A stretch of 64,000 nt of DNA from Hypoxylon rubiginosum (lineage: Eukaryota; Ascomycota; Sordariomycetes; Xylariales; Hypoxylaceae). The stretch is from assembly GCA_902806565.1 (NCBI GenBank), contig CADCXA010000066.1, positions 62,001 through 126,000 on the forward strand. The letters are read 5' to 3'. The notes beneath the pieces are model-generated. The model had not been told where the DNA came from. It was given only the letters and a program-made list of their open reading frames with translations, and searched no databases. Shown piece by piece: positions 32,884 through 45,340 of the stretch (positions are counted from its first letter, which is position 1; every line of letters begins with the position of its first letter). Made by a program: the position numbers and the translations under genes.

Positions 32884-33967
32884 ATCAGGAACGGATTCTC
32901 TCGGCCCCCCCGTGTGCTATATAAATAATAGAAGGTGATGGTTCCTTTTTTCTTCGCTTCTTGCACGATAGATAGAAAAGAGAACGGCGCTGTTCGAGAC
33001 TCCTATGCTGGACATTAGGTCAATCGTACGATACGACACATTCACGGAAACGCGCTTGATCAATAACGGAGTTGGAAGAAGAAGGGAACATGGAAGATAT
33101 CCATATATTTTTGTTTAGATCGTGTGTTTCGAGACATGTTGTCGAGTCCCTCTTTTTGGGTTAATACTTACCTTAGAGAACAAATGAATTCAATTAGTTT
33201 AGAGCTCTGTCGAACCCTTTAGTCTTCAACTGATATTACATTTGCTTGACTTGACTTGATCTCATATATCCTACTACTTGAATCTACCGGCTGCTCGATA
33301 CAAGATGTTTTGTTTCATTAAAATAATATTTGTGCGATGTAAGGGGTAATTGTACAAGGGAGCGTGGAACCTAGTCGAATTTGACTGGGCAATCCATCAA
33401 CAGAAATAATATATCATAAAAAGAAACATGTTTCAAAACGCTAGGTGTTATTAAGTCATAACTATTGTATGTTCGAAATTCTCCGTTGACCCCTTTTGCT
33501 GCCTCCTAGCGAAGTTCGTAGCTCACTTTGCGGCCTAACTTTAGGAAGATGCGAATGAAAACAGTGATAGTAGCTGAAAGCATAAGCTCCCTCAACGACA
33601 ATTAAAAATCCCACCGTATGGGACGTCCGAACTAGAGACCACAAAGGTTCCTTCACGGATTCCTGTCTCTAGCAATACGCAATGTCTAATTAGTGTACTA
33701 AGGAAAGGTAACGTGCACGATGAAAACAGCTCAGGAAAGACATGTCGCAGGCAAATCAAATTCAGAAACCAGAACAGGTGAAAGCACGAAGTCTCTCAAT
33801 TCATAACGCATGGTACAGATACAAGCCCAGCTTTCATACCTTGGCGGCAATCTAAATGCAACCGCTCCAGACGCCAGGCCACGTAAATTTTAATCCCGAA
33901 CTCCATACCGAGAGCCTTATCTGCTTCTCGTTACCCAAATCCGAAATCGCCTCCCCCTTTCCTTTTT
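32884..33967. other. Intergenic, no gene seen
   Basis: 3' flanks of the DPBB gene and hacA, which are convergent. AT-rich, no coding frame. Confidence 0.5.
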
Positions 33968-34265
33968 TCATGATGACGATGATACCGCCGATAATACAAA
34001 TTTTTTAGTTGATGTCTGTTCTTCTGGGACGCTTGACGATCCGGGTCGGGAACCTGGCGACGGGGAGACTATAGTCGCCTCCTCCTTCGATACTGATAAT
34101 TCTAATTTCCGTTCTTCGACTCTGATTGCCCACAACAAGGTGAGCAATATCTCGCGAGACGGTAAGCTGGTGCCTTCTGGCCACATCTGCGGTCCACGGC
34201 TACGATCACCCTTGATACCCGGGGATCCAACTGCCAGCTCCTCGACCCGGTCATCGCATCCCTTC

Positions 34266-35596
34266 TCAGACACCAACCGCAATAACTCCATCGTCGCATC
34301 CATGAGTGGACGCGCCAAGATGGGGCTGCAGGTTAAGAGCTTCTGAAGGGTTTTGATTCTCAGAGTCGAAGAGGCTGAAAGCGGGTTCCGGTTCTTGGAT
34401 GGCCGAGTCGCTTCCCGCGGTCGCGCCTGGAGCTGCGCCGCTGACGACATCGTCGCTGAGAAATTGGTCGAAATCGAAGCCCGGAAATTGGGGGGTAGAG
34501 TTACCAGCCAGATTATTGTATTCAAAATTGAGGGGGTCGGATGGAGGACTAAATTGGCCTTGAGCGCCCCACGAATCAACGTCATAGGATGCCGAAAGGC
34601 TGAAAGCATCGCCGAAGAGGCTGTCAGCAGCGTTTGAAGCTGTAGAAAGAGTGACAGCGCCGGAGGCGATGGCTGCCGTGAGGCCAGCCACGACTGAGGA
34701 ACTTCCACCGACTGACACTGCTGGTCGCACAACACCGCTGCTGGATGTTGTGTCATGTCGGAGGAAGTAACCTCAGAAGTAGAGGCCGTCGCGGCTTGTT
34801 CATGCATCGACGTTTGAGGGGTATCATCATCAGGAATAGGAGTAAGTTCGGGAGAGAGGGAGGCAGGGTCGACGGTGCCGTCCTGTTCAGGCATGAGAAT
34901 AAAGTCATTCATCATGCCCGGTTTGTCTTGCGCCGAGCCATCTTGTGATGTGCCAAATAGCGGCTGAGAGAGAGTTAGAGGCGACGGCTGGAACCCGTCA
35001 AGGGGAGACGAGCCGTGGCTGGCGCCGGAGCCTTGTCGGAGTTTGTTCAATTCATCCATCAACATCTCGTTCGTTTTCTGCTGGTTGGCCAGCTGCTCTT
35101 CTAATTGTTGGTTTCGTTGTTCCAAGGCCTCCACCTCCTGACGCTTGCGTTCCCGAGAAGACTGGGCGGCGCGGCGGTTTCGAAGAACTCGCTCGACTCG
35201 TCGTTGCTCCTTTTCATCTTCGGTCTTGGCTCGCTTTCTATTGATTAGGTTAGAAATGTGCATGTAATACTAATCGGATTCTATGCCATCATACCTCGGA
35301 GGTAGGTTAGTCTTGGGCTCCGGGAGGACCTGGCCCCATGACTTCCGCTTCTTGGTCGGCTTCTTCTCCGAGTTCTCGGGGGCTGGAGAGGAGGCAGCCT
35401 CAGACGGCGTACCTCTCTCTTCGCTGGTGTATGACGGGGGAGTCATGATGCTCTCCATGGAGTTCAACGCGGAAGTTGTGTCGAAGAGAGAAGGATACAT
35501 GTCGCCAGGTACGGACATCAATGACTCGGCGGGAGAGGCCTCGAACTTGACTTGAGGAGTCGAGTTGACTGTTTGTTGACTTTCCCAGGCAGACAT
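34266..35596 (-). CDS. hacA: bZIP regulator of the unfolded protein response (HacA/Hac1)
   Basis: Exon 1 is 35295-35596. A normal intron (35238-35294, GTATGA...CAATAG) joins exon 2, from 35237. The ATG at 35596 begins MSAWESQQ. The bZIP lies at about residues 102-165: KRAKTEDEKEQRRVERVL, RNRRAAQSSRERKRQ, then a leucine zipper. The Lys/Arg-rich run before it (KKPTKKRKSWGQVLPEPKT) is typical of HacA. Removing the 20-nt Ire1 intron at 34718-34737 shifts the frame and gives 417 residues ending HGCDDGVIAVGV, the usual HacA C-terminus. Without that cut the frame runs on to 33968 (523 residues). It binds UPR elements of ER chaperone genes. A short uORF lies upstream. Confidence 0.95.
34718..34737 (-). 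promoter_or_regulatory. Non-spliceosomal 20-nt Ire1 intron of hacA
   Basis: Reading the minus strand, CCAGCAG occurs twice; the distance from the end of the first copy to the end of the second is exactly 20 nt (34737 down to 34718). Both copies fit the CNG|CNG-type cleavage context. Excision moves translation from the long default frame into the frame encoding the conserved HacA tail. The ends are not GT-AG. Confidence 0.88.
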
Positions 35597-38500
35597 CTTG
35601 AATACAGTGGTTGTTGTTTTTGTTGTTTCTGTTTTGTCAGGAGGACTTGAGTTCTTCTGGCTAATCACAAGCAGGCGAGCAACTTGGGTAGTATTGCGTT
35701 GCTTAGCTTGCTTCCGAAATTTGGTGGTTTCGTAGCTGTAGAAGTTGAAATGAAATGGAGCTGAAAGTAGAGAGGTGCCGTCCTAATTCCTCAATACAAA
35801 TAACAGCTTGATTCACCTACGCCAACGCATGGTCTAGGCAAAGGAACAAGGGTACGGTGAGTCAGGCGCTAGATTCGAGTCACAATCAGGTGAAGATAGT
35901 GTAGGCAGTAGTGGAAAGACAATAAAGGACAGAGTGGCCACTTGGTGTGTGTGCTGTGATTGGTGGTTGATGGGTTGTGGGTGTGTGTGTCGAAAACTGA
36001 CACCGGACTTTTGGATGGGGGACGGGAGGCTCTCTTTATGTTCTACGTGGCCTGTAAAACAGGAGGTGAAATTGTTACCTGAGCCATCGGGTCCCCCCTG
36101 TAAAGTCTTAGGATGTGTCAGCCATTGGTGGGGCAATGGATCTCCAATACGTACCTCCCTTGTTCGGGTGGTGTGTGCGACAAGCAACAAGGGGTAGGTG
36201 ACTAGGGGGACTAGGGGGGGGAACTTCGGGGGCAGGAGAGGGAATGTCAGGGGTTGATTGATCTCAACAGGGCAAGTGGATCTGTGGTACCAAGCCACCG
36301 AGACGAATGAGATGAATGAATGAGATGAGACTCGCTAAAATTACCGGTACTATCTTCACTTCTGTACCCTCTGTAGCAGTTGTAGCCTTCTGTGTTTAGT
36401 GATTGACAACACTGTAGTGCCTGTGCTTTAGTGCCCACTCCGCCTGCTCCAACTCTTCCACCATTAGGCATTTTCCTTGTTCTATTCTTTTCACTTCCAT
36501 CCATTTCATACACATATCCATCCGGCCCGGCGCTGCAATCGCAAACACACCCCCATCTGTACAACCGGAGGGACCATGTTGCATTATTAAATTCATTCGT
36601 GCGATTAATCAATTTACTTGGTTAAATTTCTACTCGAGGGAGAAATGTGCCGAATTAGTTGTTGGGGGTCTTGTGTGTGATAGGTGATGGTAATAGTACA
36701 TTATCCTCATTCTCATCCTCAACCTCAACAGGCAGACAGGTACATACTACTTCAACTAGAATAGAATATTTGATCTTTGTAGGTGTGCTACGAATAGGAA
36801 TGATGCTGTACCACAATTAAATATCCTATCCTATCTCTTTCATTCCATAGGTCGAATCCTTCTGGCGGGAGAGTTAGGTGTTGATTCCCTCAGCCCTCTG
36901 GGTATTTTTTACTGGATCGGCACCGGCAATAAGCCTATTCGGAATAGCCCCAAGGCTTTTGGTGGTTATTATTAGCAACTCACCCAGCAAGCTGGAGAGC
37001 GTCAGCTAAATTCATGTCAGCCTGCCGCTGACTTGCAGGTCTACGGTGAGAAGCCTCGCTCTTTAGTCCAACAGAAGGATTCATGACGTACAGTCAACCA
37101 CCATACCAGCGCCCTTATCAGCATCAGTACCACGATCAGATGAAGCATAAACTTTAGGATTCGATAGGAATAGTCCGATTTCACGATTCGTTTAACTGTG
37201 CTTCTATGACGTCGATATAGGCGTTTTCGTTCGTTCGTTCACCGTCTCTTCCATCCCGCATTTCGCTCATAGGCACTACTAAACTATCAAACTACCTACA
37301 CCCAGCTAATTCATTCCCTTCGACCTGTGCAAGCTAAGATGGAACCGAAGCAGATTTGGAGAAGAAGAAAATGAAAAGAAAATTTTACATGAATAATCTA
37401 TTCGCAATTAATCGACACCCGGGGTATTAGCCTGTAATACTGCCGAGCCAAAGGGGCCGGCAAGCTACGGCGGAACGACTACCGAAGCCCGTCCGCAGTC
37501 TCACCCATTTACACGATTGACAGGAATCTGGAATCTAAATTTTGAAATCTGGGGAAGAGCCGAACTCTGCGGCTGTATATCCTAGGATTCTAAACAAAGG
37601 CTTTTCTCTATGATGCCAAGATATCTACCTGGATTCGACCTATGTTTGACTTGCTGTATGTATGTTGTAGAAGCTGATGCTAGTGTTTTACACGCAACAC
37701 TACAGGCCCAATAGGTAACAATTCACGATGCTATAAAAATGGCGAATCACTTGCCTTAATTCAGTACCTGATAGACATGTCGATCAAATCCCAGCACCAA
37801 ATATCAGCTCAAGAAACCCTTGCCTTGCAAACCCATACGGCGATATTCGTGTGCGCCTGTTACAGCTTGATAAGGTGGGCTCGCATAGAAAAGGAGTATG
37901 CGGCTCATGCGGCACATTAAGGTAATATGGTGCAACAGCCATAATAAAAAGACATCATCAGTATGAGTATTGTTACTCCTCTTCGATCTTCGATCATCGT
38001 CATGGTCAAAGATCGTCAGGTCCAAATTCATGCTTGATTCTGCTTAATCTGAGTATGGTTTGTTGGACCTACGTAGTTGTAGAGAGCTTCTTGATCCTTT
38101 TCTAGAATCCCATGATCCTTCGGTGCAAGCTTTGCTTCCAAATTTGGACGCGCCAACAGCATGGTTCGTATGGAGACTAGGTAAGCATGTTATGTATCTT
38201 GACGGAATCTTATCATGCTAATGACGGCATTAGCAATGACATTCAGGTGTAAGGTGAATGTCGCTTGTTATAGTATAGAAACAACATGAGGCACAAAGAT
38301 GAGTGATGATTGCTCCCAAGGTTTGTTACTTTGCACTCGGTAAAATTATCTCCATGCGTACTAGAATAGGGAGGACAGCATCCATCGGTTATCATTCTAC
38401 CTGTTCGGGTGCGAACAGCCGGTAACAAAATAGAAAGATCTCGACCATATCAACTATCGAGCTCGTAGGCTCGGTAGAGCCGCAAACAATAATAGCTGCC

Positions 38501-41168
38501 AACATGGGAAGCTAGAATATTAATGCCGTGAGACAAGACCCCCCACTCGTGTCAGTTCCTTGCTCGCACCTTGTCGCCATATGGAAGCCCTGAAGCCCCT
38601 GAAGTTCTTCAGATCGACTTTCTGATGGCCCCCAAGCCCCGTTGATCTACGATGGTTTTACAAGGTTAATTTCGACATTTACACATGTATGTGGTACATA
38701 TTGTAGTTATTTGAAACCGTGGAGAACACCAATAAGGACCAGGAAGGAGTCAGCTCTCGTAATGCGATGGAGACAATCGCGAGATTCGCCTATTAATGGC
38801 TACTAGGGCTGACTTAGTTCTGCTTTGATGACTTCAGCGCCGCTGAAAAAGGGTTGGTTCGTTTTTGCGCCGTGTAACTCAGCCTCCCTCGCACCCGTTC
38901 ACCTGCATTAAATTACATCGAATTACCTCACTTGCTGGTGCCATCGTGCGATGCTGGTTTCAACCTGAAATCATCCAGCCGACTGACTTATGAGAACCAC
39001 TGTGCAATGTTGGAGGTGGCAAGAAAAGCTAACACAGAATAGCCACATATGACCATGCTCGGCACAACCTCTGGAGTCGGGGAGCCTAGTACAATGCGAC
39101 AATGAAACATTGTTTAAGAAGGGAGATCAGACCTTCAGACCTTCCATCCACGGATCTCCAATTCCACCGCTCCAAACACCTTCCGCTTCAAATTGAATAC
39201 CCGAAGTTCCGCCCGTCTACACACAGACGGCGCCCAGGTGCCTAGCAATTGGCAATCTACCAGCCGAGCGCGGTGGATCTCGGTCCATCATCCGAACGTA
39301 GCATTCGAATTCGCAATCTTTCCCCGCAAGCCCGATTTAATTAACCAGCAGATCTGAGTGAGGGTGAAGCATCTCTCTCCAATTCACAATGCTATATCTC
39401 TATCGGGACAAGTTAATAAAGCGATCATTTGGGACGTTAAAAATTCAGCCATGTCCCCATCCAGGTCGTTGGAGGCTAGGAAGTTTTGATATATCACTTG
39501 GCCACCTAACGAGGTAGGTGACAAATACATCCGTGCAATAGGTACTGTATTGCATCTCCTATTCTCTCCTCCTTCTCCCTCTCCAACTTGGGATCAAATC
39601 ACTGCATTGATCAAACTAGTGTACGAAGTAGCTTACGTCAAAAACTCACGCACCTTCGTACGAATCATCCCCAAGGTCAAACGACCAAAGAACGAGGGCC
39701 AGACGCTCGATAGGGGGACGTGTGGAAAGGGGGTCTAACGTGACGCCTGTTTCAGGAATTTGTGGGCTGGGCTCAGCTTTGTTCTACTCGATGTTCTAGC
39801 CCCTTTTTTTTCAGATGGAGGTTCCGAACCACCAATAGGGAAATTGTTCCATCCCTTTTGTCTGGTTCCCCCGTCTTCCCGAAAAGGGGGCTCGGACAAC
39901 CACCCCTAACAAATCGAAATGGGACTCAAGACGAGGCGCCGCCCCGTATTTGAACACGAGGAAACCCCCGTGATTACGCACGTTCGATACGCTACTATCG
40001 AATCGCGATTCGGCGACGGGTTCGCCACTATTACTATGTGCCAACGAACGCTAGGTAGATAATTACGCGACGCCGCCAGCTCCTTTTTGCATGATGATAG
40101 CTAAGTATTGACCAACTAGAAAGTATCAGAATCGCAGAGCTTGCCTATCTCGTCAGACTCGTTTTCTATGCGGGCTAGAATTGCCAATATCACACTCACG
40201 TCAGGTTTTAGGGCTGACTACCCTCGCTTGTCTGGCTACCTCCTTTTTCGCTAGGGCCCAATCGCATTGAAGTATCCGACGACGGGTTCGTGCACTCCCA
40301 GAACCACCACGCTAATTTACGAGCATAGCCTATCTGGAACGGAGGCGAATGGTATTGACAAAATATGCTATCACATTATGAACCGAACATCAAGGTCGCT
40401 AAATACGTAATACATACATAGCCCTTGAATAGTACGAGACAGCACAGGTCTTAATACCGAAGCCAGAAATAATAGCAACCCCCGATCATGCCGGATAGGG
40501 GTTGCGGGATTATTCCGGATTGTGACAAAAGATAAGTAATATTTCTGGGGTGTTTGAATCAGTACGGGGGATCAGTACGGGGCATACACGAAGAAGGCAG
40601 GAGATACGACTTTTCTAGCCGCATACTCATTTGGTAGGTTGTTCTAGGATCGGCCGGCTATTATATTCCATAGCTAGCACTATCTCGAAATTCATCTTCA
40701 ACATTCAACAATTTGTTACTCCTTCTAAGTAGATGAGTAAGACAATAAGATGCGGCGGAGATCAGTCATGAACCTGATATGTAGAATGAAATATGTTTGA
40801 TTAACACTTTATAAGTTTAAAAAGATGAATTTCGCATTGAAATTTCAGTCTTGTAGATATTTCATGTGGCGCAATGTGGCGCTGCTTACCTGCTGCTATC
40901 GATAAGTATTTGTGGCTCAGACGGTGCTGCGTCATTCGTCATTCGTTAGAGAGGCCGGTTGAGTTCGCCCCCACCAACTGAATGCCTGGAAGCCGACTGG
41001 GCCAGAACCACGAACAACCCCATATCAATCCTAACCGCCACGACGATCATCACGATAACCTTTTGACGACCATCCTATCTTTCTGACATCTCGGGACATT
41101 GAGACAGATTGTTCCGATTATCGAACGAGTCAACAGTCCCGACAACCGCATATACACACACAGTCACA
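35597..41168. other. Long gene-free stretch between hacA and DID2
   Basis: About 5.5 kb between divergent genes. The first 1 kb (minus strand) probably holds the hacA leader and promoter; open frames there (35834-36298, 36247-36612) lack protein character. 36.6-41.1 kb is moderately AT-rich with scattered stops; I found no gene, tRNA or recognisable transposon. It could contain non-coding RNA or degraded elements. Confidence 0.5.
35813..35830 (-). other. Short uORF upstream of hacA
   Basis: A five-codon minus-strand ORF (MRWRR, stop) is the nearest upstream ATG I could find to the hacA start. It acts only if the transcript begins upstream of 35830; uORFs in hacA leaders are known from other moulds. 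Confidence 0.35.
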
Positions 41169-41970
41169 ATGGCAAACCGACAAATGGCTCGCGACATGCA
41201 AGTCGAGTTCCAGGCTCGCGTACGTCCCCTTACCCCCTCCCCACGACGCATCCCAACACGTCCCGCACGTCGCTAACCGCGTGTCCCCCCGCGTACAGTT
41301 CCAGGCGAAGCAAGCGCGGCGCGAGGCCCAGAAGGCGGCGAAGCAGGACCCGCTCCTCAAGAAGCAGATCCAGGACCTGCTGAAGAAGGGCGACACGGCC
41401 AAGGCGTACCAGAAGGCCAAGATGCTGCTCTCCAAGCAGGCGCTTGCCCAGCAGATGGACCAGATGGCCGACGTCGCCGAGCTCAACGCCGCCCAGATCC
41501 AGGCCAACAACGCCATGAACCGCATGACCAACATGATGGGCCAGTCCTCGCGCACCATGACCGCCGCCCAGCGCAACATGAACCCCGAGCGTGTGCGTCT
41601 TTCATTCTTTCTTTTTTCTTTTTCTTTTTCCCTTTTCTCCTCACAAAATCAAAGTACTAACGCCTAGTCCCCCCCTTTCTCTTACCAGACCCTCATGACG
41701 CTCGAGCAGTACAAGCAGCAGACGGAGGAGTACAAGGTGAACAGCGACATCTACCAGGACGCCATCTCGCAGACGACCGCGCAGCAGGCCTCGGACGAGG
41801 CCGTCCACGAGCTGCTCGGCAAGCTCGCCGACGACGCCGGCGTCCAGCTCCACACCGAGCTCAACGCCGCCCAGCCCAGCAAGGCCGAGCCCGCCGCCCC
41901 GCAGGCCAGCGAGCCCACCGCCGAGGAGGAGGACGCCCTCCAGCAGCGCCTGCGCGCCCTGAGGGCTTAG
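41169..41970 (+). CDS. did2: ESCRT-III-associated protein Did2/Vps46 (CHMP1)
   Basis: Exons 41169-41219, 41299-41592 and 41689-41970, 208 residues; introns begin GTACGT and GTGCGT. The protein is helical with the Snf7-type layout: a basic N-terminal half (FQAKQARREAQKAAKQD, then KKGDTAKAYQKAKMLL), a central helix ending RTMTAAQRNMN, an acidic second half, and a C-terminal MIM1 motif (EDALQQRLRALRA) that binds the MIT domain of Vps4. Length and charge pattern fit CHMP1/Did2, about 200 residues. It recruits Vps4 and helps remodel ESCRT-III during multivesicular body sorting at endosomes. The N-terminus is less typical than the rest. Exons are very GC-rich compared with the introns. Confidence 0.88.
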
Positions 41971-44900
41971 AAAGCCAACGGGGGCGGAGGTAGAGGCGGG
42001 GGAGAGGGAGGGGGTAGTAGCGATGACGGCGGCGGCGGCGACGGCGGGGACAGCGGGGACGACGATGTTCCTGTTCCGCGGCTGTTGGCGGAATGAGGTG
42101 GAGCGAGCGAATATAGGTACAATACCTACGATACGCGGGTAGACAAGTACGATTAGCTACGGCAGGGTTTGATTAGCATCACGACATAAGGGATTGGAAT
42201 GGCGTTTCGGTGTTCTTCCTTTTCTTACCGATACATCCCATTGTTTTTTTCCCACCCTGAGAGAAAGTAGTCTTTAGCTACCTACCTAGTGATAAATAAT
42301 CATGCATTAGAGATTTAGATAGCGCTTGGATCTCATATTCCATCCTCATATTCCGAATATTTAGCCATAACTTGTGTCTACTGTGCTAGGCCGTCGTGTT
42401 CTAACTTAAGTAGGGGGTAATTATGACAATATAGCCTCAGCGTTCCACATTTTCCTATCCTTATTCTTTGTCTTCCTTAATCTTGCCTGAACATTGGCAG
42501 AATTTTTGCAATCGCCCTTCTATACCAGCATCTATAGACCACCTAAGAAGGATATAGGAAGTCAAATAGTCAGCAGACACTCAGCTTACATTCCGTTGAA
42601 TACAAGACGGTAATTCATATATTCAGGTCATTACAGGGTGCGACATGATCTAGATCTACAGTGTGCAAACAACATTCCAAAATATCCATTCCGCTGACAA
42701 AACTCGCGTTTAGTCGGAAGTAGCCGTAGGACAGAAGTCTTCATGGGTAACGATAGTAGTATGTAGCAATGCGTACTTGCTCGATCATAGTATTAGAACC
42801 TCTATAGTCTCTATGTACCTGAGGTACGTGGTGTAATAGCCTCTCCCATCTCATAGGAGTTACTGTCGGAGCCTCTTATTTATACCCTCCCACGACAGCT
42901 ATTACGAGCTTGGTTGAATTCAGGCTTTTCGACCACTAAGTTCTCCGGGTTAAAACACGCTGGGTTATGGCAGAGGTGGGAGGTATGCTAGAACCCCGTA
43001 TCTCTTGCCGTTAACAGCAGGTATTTTGCCTCCCCTTAAGCTACCACGCCGAGCTGATACAGTAATGACCTTTTTGCCAGTGGCGTTAGCGTTGTTGCCA
43101 GTGTCGCTGACGTCACTGTCGCTATCGTCAGCTCGTGGAGCTTGTCGAGCTGGTGCCTTTTTAGCTACGGCCGCGGTAGTCTTGCAGCGCTTGTTAGCTA
43201 CCGCGGTGTTTCTTCTACTGCGTGAATGATTGCTGGCTAGACTGCTAGATGCGAACAGATGGAAGAAGGGAAAAAATTATTTGAGGAAGGAACTGGAGTG
43301 TGGGAGATCTTTTTATCTTCGGCGACAGTGAGGGTGTGGATATCTTCATGTCTTCCAAGATAGCTGTGCCTAGTTCCTGAGTCCTTGGTATCTCCTTAGC
43401 CGGTTTCGATTCCGGGACGGCTTGCGAGATCTGAAGTAACCCCTAGATGCGGCTAAGGTTTGCTCTATGAGACGGTTGTATGCCAGTGATGATACATGCT
43501 GCTTGGGTGGTACATATCTCTGTACAGCCCAAATGAATCTGTGAGGATCTGAAATAGTAGTGAGAACATTTTCCGCCGTACACGAGTATCAAGGAGAGTC
43601 GCAATCCTCCGACCGTACTCGTTCCGGATGAATCAGCGTGGAGCTACCATATACACGTGGTGATTAGTCGTAGTCGACGTCCTGTTGCTCAGGAGAAGGC
43701 TGAGATAGTAAAAAGGTGTAGTGTTAGAACACCGCAGGGGCGTACGATCGTACGTAAAAGATATTATCTCGCTTTTGATTCTTCTAAATTTATCAGCATT
43801 CGTAATTGAATAGGTAAGACGATAATACTTCAAGTTATACGTACCAATACGTTGCTCTTGCAAGGCGGCGTAGGCTGTGACTGATGGTCCAGTTCCAATC
43901 ATCCGGCATGGATTTTTCGTTGGCAAAATACGGGCAGGCTTTACCCTCTCTATGTAGGTAATTGCGTACCAGTCTAATCCTCAATCTTGAGTATGACGCG
44001 AGTAATCCGAGATCTCATACTATTGGCCCATACGGTAGTACAATTGTCTATAGAATACCTTCTGTTAAATCTTATTTCGACTCCTGGATGAAGCATGATA
44101 CTCTGAGTATATACGAATGAACAATGAATGGTGAAGGGATTTGTGTGATAATCGTTGATGTACATCTGCCCTAAGAAGGTCCATATTAGGCAGAAAGACT
44201 CGACGAATGGCTAATGTTGTGATAGTTGGGCTGATGTATACTGGCACTTGCTTCGCCTCTCTGTGTTCTTCGAATTTGGTTAAGGATGCCGAAATAGGTT
44301 GGGTGATTCAGCGAAGTTGAAGTTGAAGTTGAAGTTGGGAAAGATGAATCAATTGGGGTTGAATCTAGAGTTTGGAAGATTAAGTTTAAGATTAGCCTAC
44401 TTCTGGTGGAATAATTTCTCAATACTGGGTAATCGTTTAAACTAACCTGTGACTAGCATCTTATGAGCATATTCACGTAGTGAGTAGGATAATATTTACA
44501 TGTAGGTAGAGAAATCATGACGGCACAAATTGGAAAAGGGGGAGGGAGCGATGATCGAATCTCCAGATTAAAACTTGATAAATGTGAAGTTGAGTCTCCT
44601 AAGGCTTTTTTTATCATATAACCTTTTTATCTAAAGTGAAGCACTCTATGCTATCTAATAGCATTGTATCAGAGAATAGGGAGAATAGGGGACCGTGGCG
44701 ATTGAGAGGTAGGTAAGTACAAACAGCTTCTAGCAATGACAATAGCAACCAACTCGAAGGTGAGGATATAGGTGGCGAGTTTTCAAGCTAGAAATAAAAA
44801 TAAGAGCAAGATCAACACCTTTAAGATGAGCTTTGATAAAATAGGAACCCTAGAGCAATAATATTTCGAGCGGTCGTCTTCGCGGCGGTCGTCTTCGCGG

Positions 44901-45340
44901 CGGTTAGAAGATTCCTTGGCTTATTGAGTTCCCTCTTGTTAATTCTCAGGTAGGCAGCCGGTAGGTATCCTAACTGCATGTAGTAAGAGCATATGGCAAT
45001 TGGCTGAGTAGCTACATACTATGATGAATAGAGAATGAATAGCAGTAAGAACATGTTGGCAGTTGCGGAAGCATCGCAAGATAGAGCAAAGGGGGCAGAG
45101 AGAAATGGGAGGTGGCGGAGCAAAGAAAACGCAAGCCACAACCAGCCACAAAATGACCTCATTGCCATAAGGATCAAGAGACGCAGGGGTCCGAGAGCAA
45201 AACCACGTCAGTCAGACAGGCAGCAGCGAGTCTCATTTGCATCAGTTGAGCTTTAAGCAAAAGCAACTAGAACGAACTTCATCATCGTGAGCCTCTCAGT
45301 ATAGTATTTCAGAAACCAAAAGTTACACGTGCATATCGTC
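41971..45340. other. Gene-poor region
   Basis: About 3.4 kb. A GC-rich GGC-repeat tract follows DID2 (about 41980-42070). On the minus strand, about 42965-43250 is open with a Lys/Ala/Asp-rich composition (KKAPARQAPRADDSDSDVS) but lacks a start and a family. A 15-bp tandem repeat (unit CGGTCGTCTTCGCGG) stands at 44871-44900 and a GAAGTT microsatellite near 44320. No confident gene. Confidence 0.45.

Noticed and set aside
32322..32924. Longer frame overlapping the DPBB gene
   Set aside because: Arg/His/Gly-rich shadow of the DPBB coding sequence; the in-frame DPBB protein has a signal peptide and all conserved cysteines.
35834..36612. Minus-strand open frames upstream of hacA
   Set aside because: No conserved domain, low-complexity Pro/Thr/His or mixed content; they fit leader or promoter DNA.
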